Made by a program: the position numbers and the translations under genes. A stretch of 64,000 nucleotides of DNA from the NCBI GenBank assembly GCA_046732815.1, contig JBKPNW010000001.1:7141-71140 (forward strand). Direction: 5' to 3'. How positions within the stretch are numbered: the first letter of the stretch is position 1; every line of letters begins with the position of its first letter. The notes beneath the pieces were generated by a model. That model made no database searches, was not told where the DNA came from, and saw only the letters and a list, made by a program, of their open reading frames with translations. This stretch comes from Rubrobacter_D sp046732815 (GTDB lineage: Bacteria; Actinomycetota; Rubrobacteria; Rubrobacterales; Rubrobacteraceae). Below are positions 52,464 through 60,638 of the stretch, piece by piece.

Positions 52464-53357
52464 CTACCAGAGGGCGAAGGAGCCGTCAAGCTCGATGGCC
52501 GCATCACGCAGGTCTGCGGGGATCCCGGAGTGAAATTCCAGCGCCCGGCCACCCACAGGGTGCTCGAAGGAGAGCCGCTCGGCGTGCAACCAGAGGCGAC
52601 TCTCGGGGACGGGGCTGCCGTACAGGGGATCTGCGTATACGGGATGCCCGATGGCCGCGAGGTGGACCCTGATCTGGTGCGTCCTCCCCGTTTCGAGCCG
52701 TACCCGGAGCATCGTATGCCCCGCCGCGCCGGTGAGCACCTCGAAGTGCGTGACGGCCGGCTTGCCCACGCCGGCGGCCATGAGGGTAGGGTTATCAGGG
52801 TCGCGGCCCACGGGGGAGTCGATCGTCCCCGTCCGGGGGAGCCCTACGCCCTCCGCGATCGCCCTGTAGACGCGCTCCACCCTCCGGGCCGACAGCATCC
52901 CGACGAGCCTGGAGTACGCCGGCTCGCCTTTCGCGAGCACCATCAGGCCCGACGTGTCGCGGTCGAGTCGGTGAACCACGCCGGGCCTGGTTGGATCCTG
53001 TCCACCTGCTATATCCCTGTCCAGGAGTGCGTTCACGAGGGTACCCGACGGGTTGCCGGCGCCGGGGTGCACCACGAGACCCGCTGGTTTGTCGACGACC
53101 AGGATGTGCTCGTCCTCGAAGATTATGGGAACAGGGATATCTTCGAACGAGGGGCCCTCCTCCGGGACCCGCGCCTCGATGCTCTGTCCGCAGCGCACCC
53201 TGTAAGAAGAGGAGACCTCCTCGCCATCGACGAGCAAGAGGTTCTGTGCGACAAGTCGTTGCACGAGACTTCGGCTCAGGCCGAAACGTCGCGCGGCCAG
53301 CCGGTCGAGACGCTCTCCGGCCTCCCCGGAGTCCACATCGAAATTTCTGGACGGCAC
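52464..53357 (-). CDS. rluD: 23S rRNA pseudouridine synthase, RluD/RluA family
   Basis: 297 residues. S4 domain at about 13-70 (ERLDRLAARRFGLSRSLVQRLV), active-site HRLDRDTSGLMVLAK near residue 143, and TGRTHQIRVHLA near 230. It modifies helix 69 uridines of 23S rRNA. In many Gram-positives lspA precedes it; here divIVA does, and no lspA is present. Confidence 0.95.
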   Translation of the reverse strand: MPSRNFDVDSGEAGERLDRLAARRFGLSRSLVQRLVAQNLLLVDGEEVSSSYRVRCGQSIEARVPEEGPSFEDIPVPIIFEDEHILVVDKPAGLVVHPGAGNPSGTLVNALLDRDIAGGQDPTRPGVVHRLDRDTSGLMVLAKGEPAYSRLVGMLSARRVERVYRAIAEGVGLPRTGTIDSPVGRDPDNPTLMAAGVGKPAVTHFEVLTGAAGHTMLRVRLETGRTHQIRVHLAAIGHPVYADPLYGSPVPESRLWLHAERLSFEHPVGGRALEFHSGIPADLRDAAIELDGSFALW

Positions 53358-53392
53358 CCTGCTAAGGCAGAAGGTCGGCCCTGGCCTCGCCC

Positions 53393-54448
53393 TTACTCAC
53401 GCCGACGCAAGAAGCGGCTGGCCTTGAAGATACGGCTGTCTGAACTCTCGTCCTGTTCGTTATCGAAGAACTCTTGCGAGGTGCTCTCCTGGGCCAACGA
53501 CGGCTCCTCCCGCTCCACTTCGTCCGCCGCATCGGGCCCTGATACGGGAGGTTCCGACGGGACCGCTTCGGGGCTCTCCGTCTCCTCCTGTTCCGTGGAA
53601 GGCTCCACCTCGGGCTCCTCGACTTCGGGGTCTTCGGCAGGGGTTTCTACGGGCTCGGCGGCGAGGGGTCCGCTCCCTTCCGTCCGGATCACCTCGGTCG
53701 GCTGCTCACCCGCCGCAGGCACGTCTTCCTGGACGTCGGACTCCCCATCGGTGGGTTCCACGACCTCGAGCCCGGAGAGCGTGTCGTCCATGCCCGAGGG
53801 TAGCGCCTCCTCTTCCTCCGCCGCTTCTGCCTCCGCAGCGGCCATCGCTTCCGCCGTGACCATCGCCTCCTCCGTAGCCCGCGCCTCTTCCTGGGCGGCC
53901 TCCTTGACCACGGCGATGGACTCGGTGTCGAGACGCTCGCGCAGGGACGCTTCGATCTCCCTGGCCGAGGCGACCTCCATGTTGTCCATCATCTCCGTGT
54001 AGGTCTTGAGGAGGTGGCGAAAATCGTTCGTGAAGCTCCTCTTCGCCTCCTGTAGCGCATCGTAAGAATCCTGGACCCGTTCGATTCGCGCCGAAGAGTC
54101 TGCGAGCATCTGATGGGAGCGGCTCTGCGCCTCCCTGATCGTGAAATCAGCCTCCCTCTGGGCGCTCTGCATCAGGCTCTCGGCCTCCTGGGTCGCCGCC
54201 CTCCTGAGGTCGTTCGAAGCCTGCTCCGCGTGAACGAGGGCGTCCCGGATCGAACCCTCCAGGTCCTCGAACTGTTGCAGCCGATCGCGCAGGCTCGACA
54301 CCTCCTCGCGCATCATCTGGTTCTCCGTGTTGTTGCGCTCGAACTCGTCGGCCACGGCATCCAGGAAATCGTCGACCTGGTTCACCTCGTAGCCGCGGAA
54401 GCCGCTCTTGAACTCTTTGCGCCTTATGTCGATTGGTCGTATCGGCAT
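53393..54448 (-). CDS. divIVA: DivIVA / Wag31-like polar growth and division protein
   Basis: 351 residues. N-terminal lipid-binding region IDIRRKEFKSGFRGYEVNQVDDFLD, then a long coiled coil to about residue 200 rich in Glu and Gln, then an acidic, Pro-rich unstructured region to about residue 320 and a basic end (FKASRFLRRR). The acidic tail is much longer than in Bacillus DivIVA. In actinobacteria this protein marks cell poles and directs wall growth. It lies at the end of the dcw block. Confidence 0.93.
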   Translation of the reverse strand: MPIRPIDIRRKEFKSGFRGYEVNQVDDFLDAVADEFERNNTENQMMREEVSSLRDRLQQFEDLEGSIRDALVHAEQASNDLRRAATQEAESLMQSAQREADFTIREAQSRSHQMLADSSARIERVQDSYDALQEAKRSFTNDFRHLLKTYTEMMDNMEVASAREIEASLRERLDTESIAVVKEAAQEEARATEEAMVTAEAMAAAEAEAAEEEEALPSGMDDTLSGLEVVEPTDGESDVQEDVPAAGEQPTEVIRTEGSGPLAAEPVETPAEDPEVEEPEVEPSTEQEETESPEAVPSEPPVSGPDAADEVEREEPSLAQESTSQEFFDNEQDESSDSRIFKASRFLRRRE

Positions 54449-54454
54449 CTCTTA

Positions 54455-54796
54455 TCACCCCGTCACAGGTTGTATGAAGTTTCCAATGAGGATCAAAAGC
54501 AAGGTCCTCGCGATGGAGAGCCCGAAGATAGCGATGATCGGCGAGAGGTCTATGCCGAAGCCCCCCAATTGCAGCATCGGCACCCGGCTCCTTATGGGCC
54601 AGAGGATGGGATTGGTCACGGCCCTGACCGCGTCGTAGACGGCCTGCATAAAGCCACTCGAAGGGTAGCCCGGAAACCAGGAGAAGAGGATCGAAGCGAT
54701 GATAAAACCGAAAAGTATGTAGTAGGTATAGGTCACCGCCCCGGCCAGAAGATCCGCCACGGAAAACCCGAACTGCTGAAGAAGGGCCACCGTCAT
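54455..54796 (-). CDS. YggT-family integral membrane protein
   Basis: 113 residues with two strong membrane segments (about 5-45 and 75-100) separated by the YggT signature FSWFPGYPSS and NPILWPIRSRVP. Function is not settled; genes of this family lie beside proC, sepF and divIVA in most Gram-positives and have been linked to division and osmotic tolerance. Overlaps proC by four bases. Confidence 0.9.
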   Translation of the reverse strand: MTVALLQQFGFSVADLLAGAVTYTYYILFGFIIASILFSWFPGYPSSGFMQAVYDAVRAVTNPILWPIRSRVPMLQLGGFGIDLSPIIAIFGLSIARTLLLILIGNFIQPVTG

Positions 54797-55578
54797 CCGC
54801 CGAGCCTCCGCGCCCTCTCGGTCGCCGCCTCGACACCGTCGTAGACCGCCGCCACGAACCCTGCTTTCTCCATCGCGACGAAGGCCGCCGCCGTCGTTCC
54901 GCCCGGTGTCATTACCTCGTCCCTCACCTGGTGTGCGCTCCGCTCCTTGAGCAGCACCGCCGTCCCGCCTATGGTACCAACCACGAGCCTGCGGGCGAGG
55001 TCGCGCGGAATACCCTCCCTTACGCCGGCCTGGATCAGGGCGTCTGCGAAAAGCGCGACGTAGGCCGGTCCCGAGCCGTGCAGGGCCGTCGCCGCGTCGA
55101 AGAGGCGTTCCGGCAACTCGAGAACCTCGCCCACGTGGCGGAAGATATCCATGACCGTGGGCAGCGCGCTACGGCCGGCCTCGTTGGCGGTGACCACCGC
55201 GGAGCCGAGCCCCACCGAAGCGCAGACGTTGGGCATCACGCGTAGGATCGCCGTCCCTGGCGGCAGGCTCTCGGAGATACGGGCGATCGAGACCCCGGCG
55301 GCGACGCTCGTTACGGCCTTCCCCGTACCGTCGAGACTGGGAGAGATCTCCTCCATCACGTGCGTCACGTCCCAGGGTTTGACGGCTGCGATGATGAGGT
55401 CGCTGGTCTCGGCGAGCTCCTGGTTCGATTGTGTCGTGCGGACACCGGCTTCCCGGTAGGGCCTCAGCTGTTCGGGATGAATGTCGCTCACGCCGAGGTC
55501 GAAACCGCCAGACTCGGCGAGCCTGAGGAGGAGGGAGCCCCCGATCTTACCCGCCCCAATTATCCCGACCTTCTTCAA
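54793..55578 (-). CDS. proC: Pyrroline-5-carboxylate reductase
   Basis: 261 residues. Rossmann motif GIIGAGKIGGSLL at the start, the catalytic region LHGSGPAYVALFADALIQAG near residue 165, and the TPGGTTAAA motif near 232. It reduces pyrroline carboxylate to proline. Position in the dcw block is conserved in Gram-positives. Confidence 0.95.
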   Translation of the reverse strand: MKKVGIIGAGKIGGSLLLRLAESGGFDLGVSDIHPEQLRPYREAGVRTTQSNQELAETSDLIIAAVKPWDVTHVMEEISPSLDGTGKAVTSVAAGVSIARISESLPPGTAILRVMPNVCASVGLGSAVVTANEAGRSALPTVMDIFRHVGEVLELPERLFDAATALHGSGPAYVALFADALIQAGVREGIPRDLARRLVVGTIGGTAVLLKERSAHQVRDEVMTPGGTTAAAFVAMEKAGFVAAVYDGVEAATERARRLGG

Positions 55579-55596
55579 AGTCCCCCTGGAAGGCTC

Positions 55597-56172
55597 CTAG
55601 AGCTGGTTGAAGAACGCCCGTTCGGCGATGCGCTTGCGCTCCTCCGCGCTCACCTCGACGTCGCGCGGGGTGAGCAGGAAAACCCTGTTGGCGACGGACT
55701 GGATGTTACCGTCGAGCGCGTAGGTCAGGCCGGAGCAGAAGTCCACCATCCTCCTCGAAAGGTCGCCATCAACGTTCTGGAGGTTCAGGATCACGGGCTG
55801 CTGGCGCTTGAAGCGGTCGGCGAGGTTCTGGGCGTCGTTGAAGCTCGAGGGCTCGAGAACGCTTACTCGGGTGGTGCGCTGGTCGGGGACGGGCCGCAGG
55901 TGCGCGGGCGAATTCTGGCCTCCGTAGCGCTCTCCCCTCGCCGGACCTTCGCTACCGAAGAGGTCCCCCAGCGAGGTACCGAAGGCCGAAGAGCGTTCGG
56001 CCCTACCGAGGCGCCTGACGGTCGGTTGCGGCTCGGCGCCGCGCGCACCGCCCGCGTACGCTTCGCCAGCGTAACGGCGCTCCTCTTCCACTTCGTCCTC
56101 GTAATAATCTTCGTCATCGACACCGAACCCGAACCAGGCCGCGATCCGGTCCAGCCGGTCCCTAACTCCCAT
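55597..56172 (-). CDS. sepF: SepF cell-division protein
   Basis: 191 residues. The N-terminal amphipathic membrane anchor (MGVRDRLDRIAAWFGF), an acidic/Tyr-rich linker (DEDYYEDEVEEE), and the conserved SepF core from about residue 100 (VLEPSSFNDAQNLADRF, VILNLQNVD, LDGNIQSVANRVFLLTP) are present. SepF tethers FtsZ to the membrane and stands in for FtsA/ZipA in many Gram-positives; this organism also has ftsA. Overlaps yggS by 11 bases. Confidence 0.94.
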   Translation of the reverse strand: MGVRDRLDRIAAWFGFGVDDEDYYEDEVEEERRYAGEAYAGGARGAEPQPTVRRLGRAERSSAFGTSLGDLFGSEGPARGERYGGQNSPAHLRPVPDQRTTRVSVLEPSSFNDAQNLADRFKRQQPVILNLQNVDGDLSRRMVDFCSGLTYALDGNIQSVANRVFLLTPRDVEVSAEERKRIAERAFFNQL

Positions 56173-56890
56173 CTTGCCTCCTTACGGGCCCATCCTCCTC
56201 TATCAGCATCCGCCCGATCCTGACCACGGTCGCTCCCTCTTCGACCGCTACCTCATAATCACCACTCATGCCCATAGAGAGTTCTGAGAGATCGAAGTGC
56301 GGACTCCAACTTTTCCGTAGACTATCACGGATCGTACGAAGTTTCGCGAAAACGTAACGTACTTCTTCGGGGTCTTCGACCAGCGGGGCGAGCGTCATAA
56401 AACCTCTGGCCCTGACATCCCCCCCCGTGGCCGCCGCCGCGTCGAGGAGCGCTGCGATCTCGTCTTCCGAGACGCCGTACTTGGACTCTTCGTCGGCGAC
56501 GTTAACCTGGATGAGAATGTCGGTCCCCGTTTCGGGGGCCCTTTTGGCGAGCTCCTCGATCAAACGCACCGAATCTACGGAGTGGATGAGGGTAACTCTC
56601 GGGGCTACGATCTTCGCCTTGCGCCTCTGCAGGTGTCCGATAAAGTGCCACTCGAAGCGCTCGCCGAAGCGCTCCTGCTTGTTTTCGAGATCCTCGGCCC
56701 GGTTCTCGCCGACGAGATCCACGCGAGCCCCGGCGAGCTCGGCGAACTGCTCCGTGGCGTAGTACTTGGTGGCGACGAGGATACGTACCTGCTCCGCGCC
56801 ACGCCCGCCCCGCTCCAGGGCCCTATCTATTCGCTCTCGCACGATAGCGAGTCGCTCCCTGATCTGCGTCCCCGTAACGCCCACGCTCAT
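56162..56890 (-). CDS. YggS/PLPBP pyridoxal-phosphate homeostasis protein
   Basis: 242 residues. PLP lysine in ILVATKYYA near residue 42, VGENRAEDLENKQ, WHFIGHLQRRKAK, and the C-terminal LSMGMSGDYEVAVEEGATVVRIG are the family signatures. It binds PLP and affects PLP and amino-acid balance. In Gram-positives it is a constant neighbour of sepF. Confidence 0.95.
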   Translation of the reverse strand: MSVGVTGTQIRERLAIVRERIDRALERGGRGAEQVRILVATKYYATEQFAELAGARVDLVGENRAEDLENKQERFGERFEWHFIGHLQRRKAKIVAPRVTLIHSVDSVRLIEELAKRAPETGTDILIQVNVADEESKYGVSEDEIAALLDAAAATGGDVRARGFMTLAPLVEDPEEVRYVFAKLRTIRDSLRKSWSPHFDLSELSMGMSGDYEVAVEEGATVVRIGRMLIEEDGPVRRQDGS

Positions 56891-57642
56891 CGGGACTTCC
56901 TCACCACGGAGGCGAGATTCCGTCCCGTGAGCGGCCCCTCTTTACGGTGGGAGTAGAAGAGGTCGGGCCTGCACCCACTACAGAGTTCCAGGTCGTTGAC
57001 CTCGACTCCGGCCCCTTCGAGGTCCAACCTAATTGCGTCCTGCAACGAGAGGTGGCGATCCGAGACTACCTCTTCCCCGAACCGTGCTGCGAACTGCGCG
57101 GCGAGTTCGGGGGAGACCTCGTAGCAGCAACGGCGGATGGAAGGCCCTATGTACGCCCGCAGACCGGCCTCCCCGAGCCCGCGCGCCGCTTTCCCCGAAA
57201 CGCAGGCGAGGGTGCCGCGCCAGCCCGAATGGACCATCCCGACCTCGCGTTCGCCCACGAGCGCGACGGGTACGCAGTCGGCCACGGCCACAGAGAGGCA
57301 GAGGTCGGGCACGGCGGTCACGAGGGCGTCGGCCTCCCCGGCGAGACCAGGCTCACAGACGTTTGCGACACCGTCCCCAGCGACCTGGCGGACCCACGCC
57401 GCCGGCCTGCCGGCCATGGCCGTACTGATCAAGGAGAGGTTCTCCTCGACCGCGGCCGGTGCGTCACCGACCTTCCTGGAGACGTTCAGCGAATCGTACG
57501 GGGGCCGTGAAACGCCACCGAGGCGGGTGAAGAAGTAGATCCCGGCGCCCTCGGGCAAGTTTTCCGGGGCGACGTAGACGGCGCCCCCTTCCGCCGTGTG
57601 GAGGGGGGCGCCGGTCTCCGTGTGGGTACTGGTCTTGCGCAC
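56887..57642 (-). CDS. pgeF: Laccase-domain protein (PgeF/YfiH family) with one missing metal ligand
   Basis: 251 residues. YfiH proteins act on purine nucleosides or edit peptidoglycan. The zinc/copper site normally uses the His of QVHG, the Cys of ADCxP and the His of HAGWRG. Here VADCVP (near 127) and VHSGWRG (near 144) are normal, but the first site reads RQVAGDG near residue 93, losing the histidine. The rest, including YIGPSIRRCCYEV, is typical. The gene is directly downstream of ftsZ, as in many bacteria. Confidence 0.88.
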   Translation of the reverse strand: MRKTSTHTETGAPLHTAEGGAVYVAPENLPEGAGIYFFTRLGGVSRPPYDSLNVSRKVGDAPAAVEENLSLISTAMAGRPAAWVRQVAGDGVANVCEPGLAGEADALVTAVPDLCLSVAVADCVPVALVGEREVGMVHSGWRGTLACVSGKAARGLGEAGLRAYIGPSIRRCCYEVSPELAAQFAARFGEEVVSDRHLSLQDAIRLDLEGAGVEVNDLELCSGCRPDLFYSHRKEGPLTGRNLASVVRKSR

Positions 57643-57656
57643 GCCCCGGCGCGGGC

Positions 57657-58727
57657 CTACCTGCGCCGGAGGAAGGCCGGTATGTCCAGGACGTCGCCGG
57701 ACTCCTGCGAGGCGACGGGTTCCTCCTGTTGCTGCGACTCGGCGGCTGCCGGACGCTCGGCCCTGCGCTGGTTGGCGAGGCGCTGGTCGAAGCCCGTGGC
57801 GATAACGGTGACGCTCAACCTATCACCGTTGTTCTCGTCGATAACAGCGCCGAAGATGAAGTTCGCATCCTGGTGCGCCGCGTTGTGGACTATCTCCGCC
57901 GCCTCATTGACCTCGAAGAGCCCGAGGTCGGGGCCGCCCGTGATGTTCAAGATGATCCCGGTGGCCCCCTCGATGCTGGCCTCGAGCAGCGGGCTCGAGA
58001 TCGCCGTCTTCGCCGCCTCGGTGCCCCTGGTCTCGCTGCTCGACTCGCCGATGCCCATCAGGGCCGAACCGGAGTCGTGCATGATCGTACGCACGTCGGC
58101 GAAGTCGAGGTTGATGAGGCCGGGCACCGTGATCAGGTCGGTGATGCCCTGGACGCCCTTCCTCAAAATATCGTCCGCCATCTTGAAGGCGTCCATCATG
58201 CTGGTGCGCTTCTCGGCGACCTGCAGCAGCCTGTCGTTGGGGATGATGATGAGGGAGTCGACGTTCTCCTTGAGGCGCTTGATGCCCTCCTCGGCGTAGG
58301 TCGAACGCCTGCGGCCCTCGAAGGCGAAGGGCCGCGTTACGACCCCTACGGTCAACGCCCCCGAGTCCCTGGCTATCTTGGCGACCACGGGGGCGGCGCC
58401 CGTGCCCGTCCCGCCACCCTTGCCGGCGGTGACGAAGACCATGTCGGCCCCGCGCATGGCCTCCTCGATCTCCGCCTTGTTCTCCTCGGCGGCCTCCATC
58501 CCGATCTTCGGGTCGGCCCCGGCCCCGAGGCCGCGCGTTATCTTCTCCCCTATGTGGATCTTCTGGTCGGCGTCGGTCATCTGGAGCGCCTGAGCGTCCG
58601 TGTTTACCGCTATGAACTCAACCCCCTGCAAGCCGGAGTTGATCATGCGGTTCACCGCGTTGGTCCCCCCACCGCCTATGCCGACAACCTTGATGACCGC
58701 CAGATAATTTGTCGCCGCGTCCAACAT
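57657..58727 (-). CDS. ftsZ: Cell division protein FtsZ
   Basis: 356 residues. IKVVGIGGGGTNAVNRMI near residue 11, the tubulin signature GKGGGTGTGAAPVV near 102, and synergy loop NLDFADVRTIM near 205. The C-terminal tail DVLDIPAFLRRR is the conserved partner-binding peptide, joined by a Gln/Ala-rich linker. It polymerises at midcell. The FtsR-like regulator at the left end might act on it, but the genes are 57 kb apart here. Confidence 0.98.
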   Translation of the reverse strand: MLDAATNYLAVIKVVGIGGGGTNAVNRMINSGLQGVEFIAVNTDAQALQMTDADQKIHIGEKITRGLGAGADPKIGMEAAEENKAEIEEAMRGADMVFVTAGKGGGTGTGAAPVVAKIARDSGALTVGVVTRPFAFEGRRRSTYAEEGIKRLKENVDSLIIIPNDRLLQVAEKRTSMMDAFKMADDILRKGVQGITDLITVPGLINLDFADVRTIMHDSGSALMGIGESSSETRGTEAAKTAISSPLLEASIEGATGIILNITGGPDLGLFEVNEAAEIVHNAAHQDANFIFGAVIDENNGDRLSVTVIATGFDQRLANQRRAERPAAAESQQQEEPVASQESGDVLDIPAFLRRR

Positions 58728-58769
58728 GCCTCTTTAACCCTCCATCACACGTTTCCCGGGGCTCCCGGT

Positions 58770-59972
58770 CTACTTCCCCCGGAACCAGCCCTTGACCGCC
58801 TCCACTATGCTACCAAAACTAATCTCCCCTGCACCTTTACCCTTCGGTCTAGGGTCATTGTTTCTGGCCGAGAAGTATAACAGACCGACGGACGTTGCAT
58901 ACTGAGGTTTCTGTACAGGTTTAACCTCGTCCTTTACTTTGCGGGGGCTCGCAGTTCTCGCGCGCATCCCGAGGACTTCTTCGGTGAGGGCGGTCATACC
59001 GTCGAGCAGAGAGCCTCCGCCGGTAAGGACGACGCCGCCGGGGGCCAGGTTTCTTATCCCCGTGTAGTCTAGCGAGTCGCGGACGTAATCGAGGACTTCG
59101 CGGGCCCGGTACTCGAGGATCTGGCTTATAAAGCTAGCGTTGTAGTGGCGGTCGTCGAGCTTGACGGCGGCCACGTCGTCGACGGTGCTCGAGAGTACCG
59201 TGCCGTAGCGCAGCTTGAGCTCTTCTGCTTTGTGTTGTGGGATCTTGAGCCCGTAGGCCACGTCGGAGGTGAAGCTCTCTCCGCCTATGGGGATCACAGC
59301 GGTGTGGGTGAGAGCCCCCCTGAAGAAAGTGGCGATATCCGTCGTGCCGCCGCCCATATCGATGAGCACGACGCCGGATTCGCGGTCGGCGTCGAGCAGG
59401 CAGGCTTCCGCCGAGGCGAGTGGCTCGAGCACGATCCTGGAGACCCTTACGCCACAGTCCTCGACGGCGCGAAGGAGGTTCTGGATGCTGGAGAGCGCCC
59501 CGCTCACGACGTGGGCGCGCATGGTGACCTTACGGGCGGCGAGGCCGACCGGGTTTCTGACACCCTCGGAGCCGTCGAGTACGTAGCCGCGGGGGACGAC
59601 GTGTATTACCTGTTCGTCCTCATCGAGGTCGAGTTGCCTGGCCTCCTGTTCGAGCTTGCGGACGAACCTGTCGGTGACCGTCAGGTTCCTGCTGCGATTG
59701 AGGAGGGTAACCTCGGTGTTGAAAGAAGAGATGTGGCTACCCGCGATACCGACCGTCACCTGGCCGCCGCGAACCCCGCAGGCTTCCATGGCCTCGGCGA
59801 CCGAATCGGCGGCGGCCTGCCGGTCCACCACGACGCCCCTCTTGAGGCCGTCGCTCGGCGCCTCGCCCATGGATAGGACCTCGGCCCAGCCCCTTCGCGG
59901 GTCCACCCGGCCGGCGATGGCCACGACCTTGGTGGTGCCCACGTCTATCCCGTAGATCAGCGACTGCGCCAC
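58770..59972 (-). CDS. ftsA: Cell division protein FtsA
   Basis: 400 residues. Actin-like: IYGIDVGTTKVVAIAG at the start, VGIAGSHISSFN (1C domain), VVLIDMGGGTTDIATF near residue 200, and the C-terminal amphipathic helix VEAVKGWFRGK that binds membrane. FtsA anchors FtsZ. It lies six bases from the ftsQ stop. Confidence 0.96.
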   Translation of the reverse strand: MAQSLIYGIDVGTTKVVAIAGRVDPRRGWAEVLSMGEAPSDGLKRGVVVDRQAAADSVAEAMEACGVRGGQVTVGIAGSHISSFNTEVTLLNRSRNLTVTDRFVRKLEQEARQLDLDEDEQVIHVVPRGYVLDGSEGVRNPVGLAARKVTMRAHVVSGALSSIQNLLRAVEDCGVRVSRIVLEPLASAEACLLDADRESGVVLIDMGGGTTDIATFFRGALTHTAVIPIGGESFTSDVAYGLKIPQHKAEELKLRYGTVLSSTVDDVAAVKLDDRHYNASFISQILEYRAREVLDYVRDSLDYTGIRNLAPGGVVLTGGGSLLDGMTALTEEVLGMRARTASPRKVKDEVKPVQKPQYATSVGLLYFSARNNDPRPKGKGAGEISFGSIVEAVKGWFRGK

Positions 59973-59978
59973 GACCGT

Positions 59979-60638
59979 TTAACTCTTCGGCTCGCTGCGC
60001 GGAGCGACGACGACCCGCGCGGGCGAACGGAGGTCGAAGTCCGCGGCGTCGGGATGCTCGGGCATGATGTGCTTCAGGGCCGTCGCCCGGCGTTCGCCCA
60101 CATCACCGGAGAAGATCACCCGGCGGCCTTCCACCGTGGTCTCGATGCCCCCGGCACCGACCCCATCGACCGAATCGAGTGTCAGCCCGCTCTCGTGCAA
60201 CGTCCTCGCGAACTCCAAGATCTCCCCTACCTGGTCGCGATCCAACTCCATCTTCTGCAGGCTCGCTCCCCCGAGCCCCGGAAGCTCCTGGCCATCAGAC
60301 GACAGAATGATCTCCCGCCCATCGACCTCGGCATCCAGTACAGGCCGACGCTCCTCAACCTGAACCGTAACTATACCGGACTTCCAGTTCTCGTTCACCT
60401 CCGCACCTTGAACCCAAGGATTAGACTCTACCTTACGCTCGAGCATTCGTTCGTTGAGGGTGAGCAGGCTGGCGTGGTTCGAGACAACGTCTGCGGCTGC
60501 GGACTGGGGGTACATGTGGGCCCCTTCGACCCTGACGCCGGCGACGGGGTAGCTGAGGTAAGCGAAGAGGACGACGAGGAGAGTAGTAGCGGCGGCTGTG
60601 GCCGCCGAGATCAGGATCGCGCGCAGGGATTCGGTCAG
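59979..60638 (-). CDS. ftsQ: FtsQ-family division protein, apparently starting at CTG
   Basis: 219 residues if translation begins at the CTG at 60638, which overlaps the murC stop (CTGA). The N-terminal stretch (LTESLRAILISAAT...) contains one membrane segment (about residues 6-28), followed by the POTRA motif VAGVRVEGAHMYPQ and a beta-domain. No ATG, GTG or TTG occurs before Met41, which lies within the POTRA domain; starting there would remove the membrane anchor. A CTG start is therefore likely, in keeping with the GTGA overlaps elsewhere. FtsQ links the septal synthase complex. Confidence 0.8.
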   Translation of the reverse strand: MTESLRAILISAATAAATTLLVVLFAYLSYPVAGVRVEGAHMYPQSAAADVVSNHASLLTLNERMLERKVESNPWVQGAEVNENWKSGIVTVQVEERRPVLDAEVDGREIILSSDGQELPGLGGASLQKMELDRDQVGEILEFARTLHESGLTLDSVDGVGAGGIETTVEGRRVIFSGDVGERRATALKHIMPEHPDAADFDLRSPARVVVAPRSEPKS

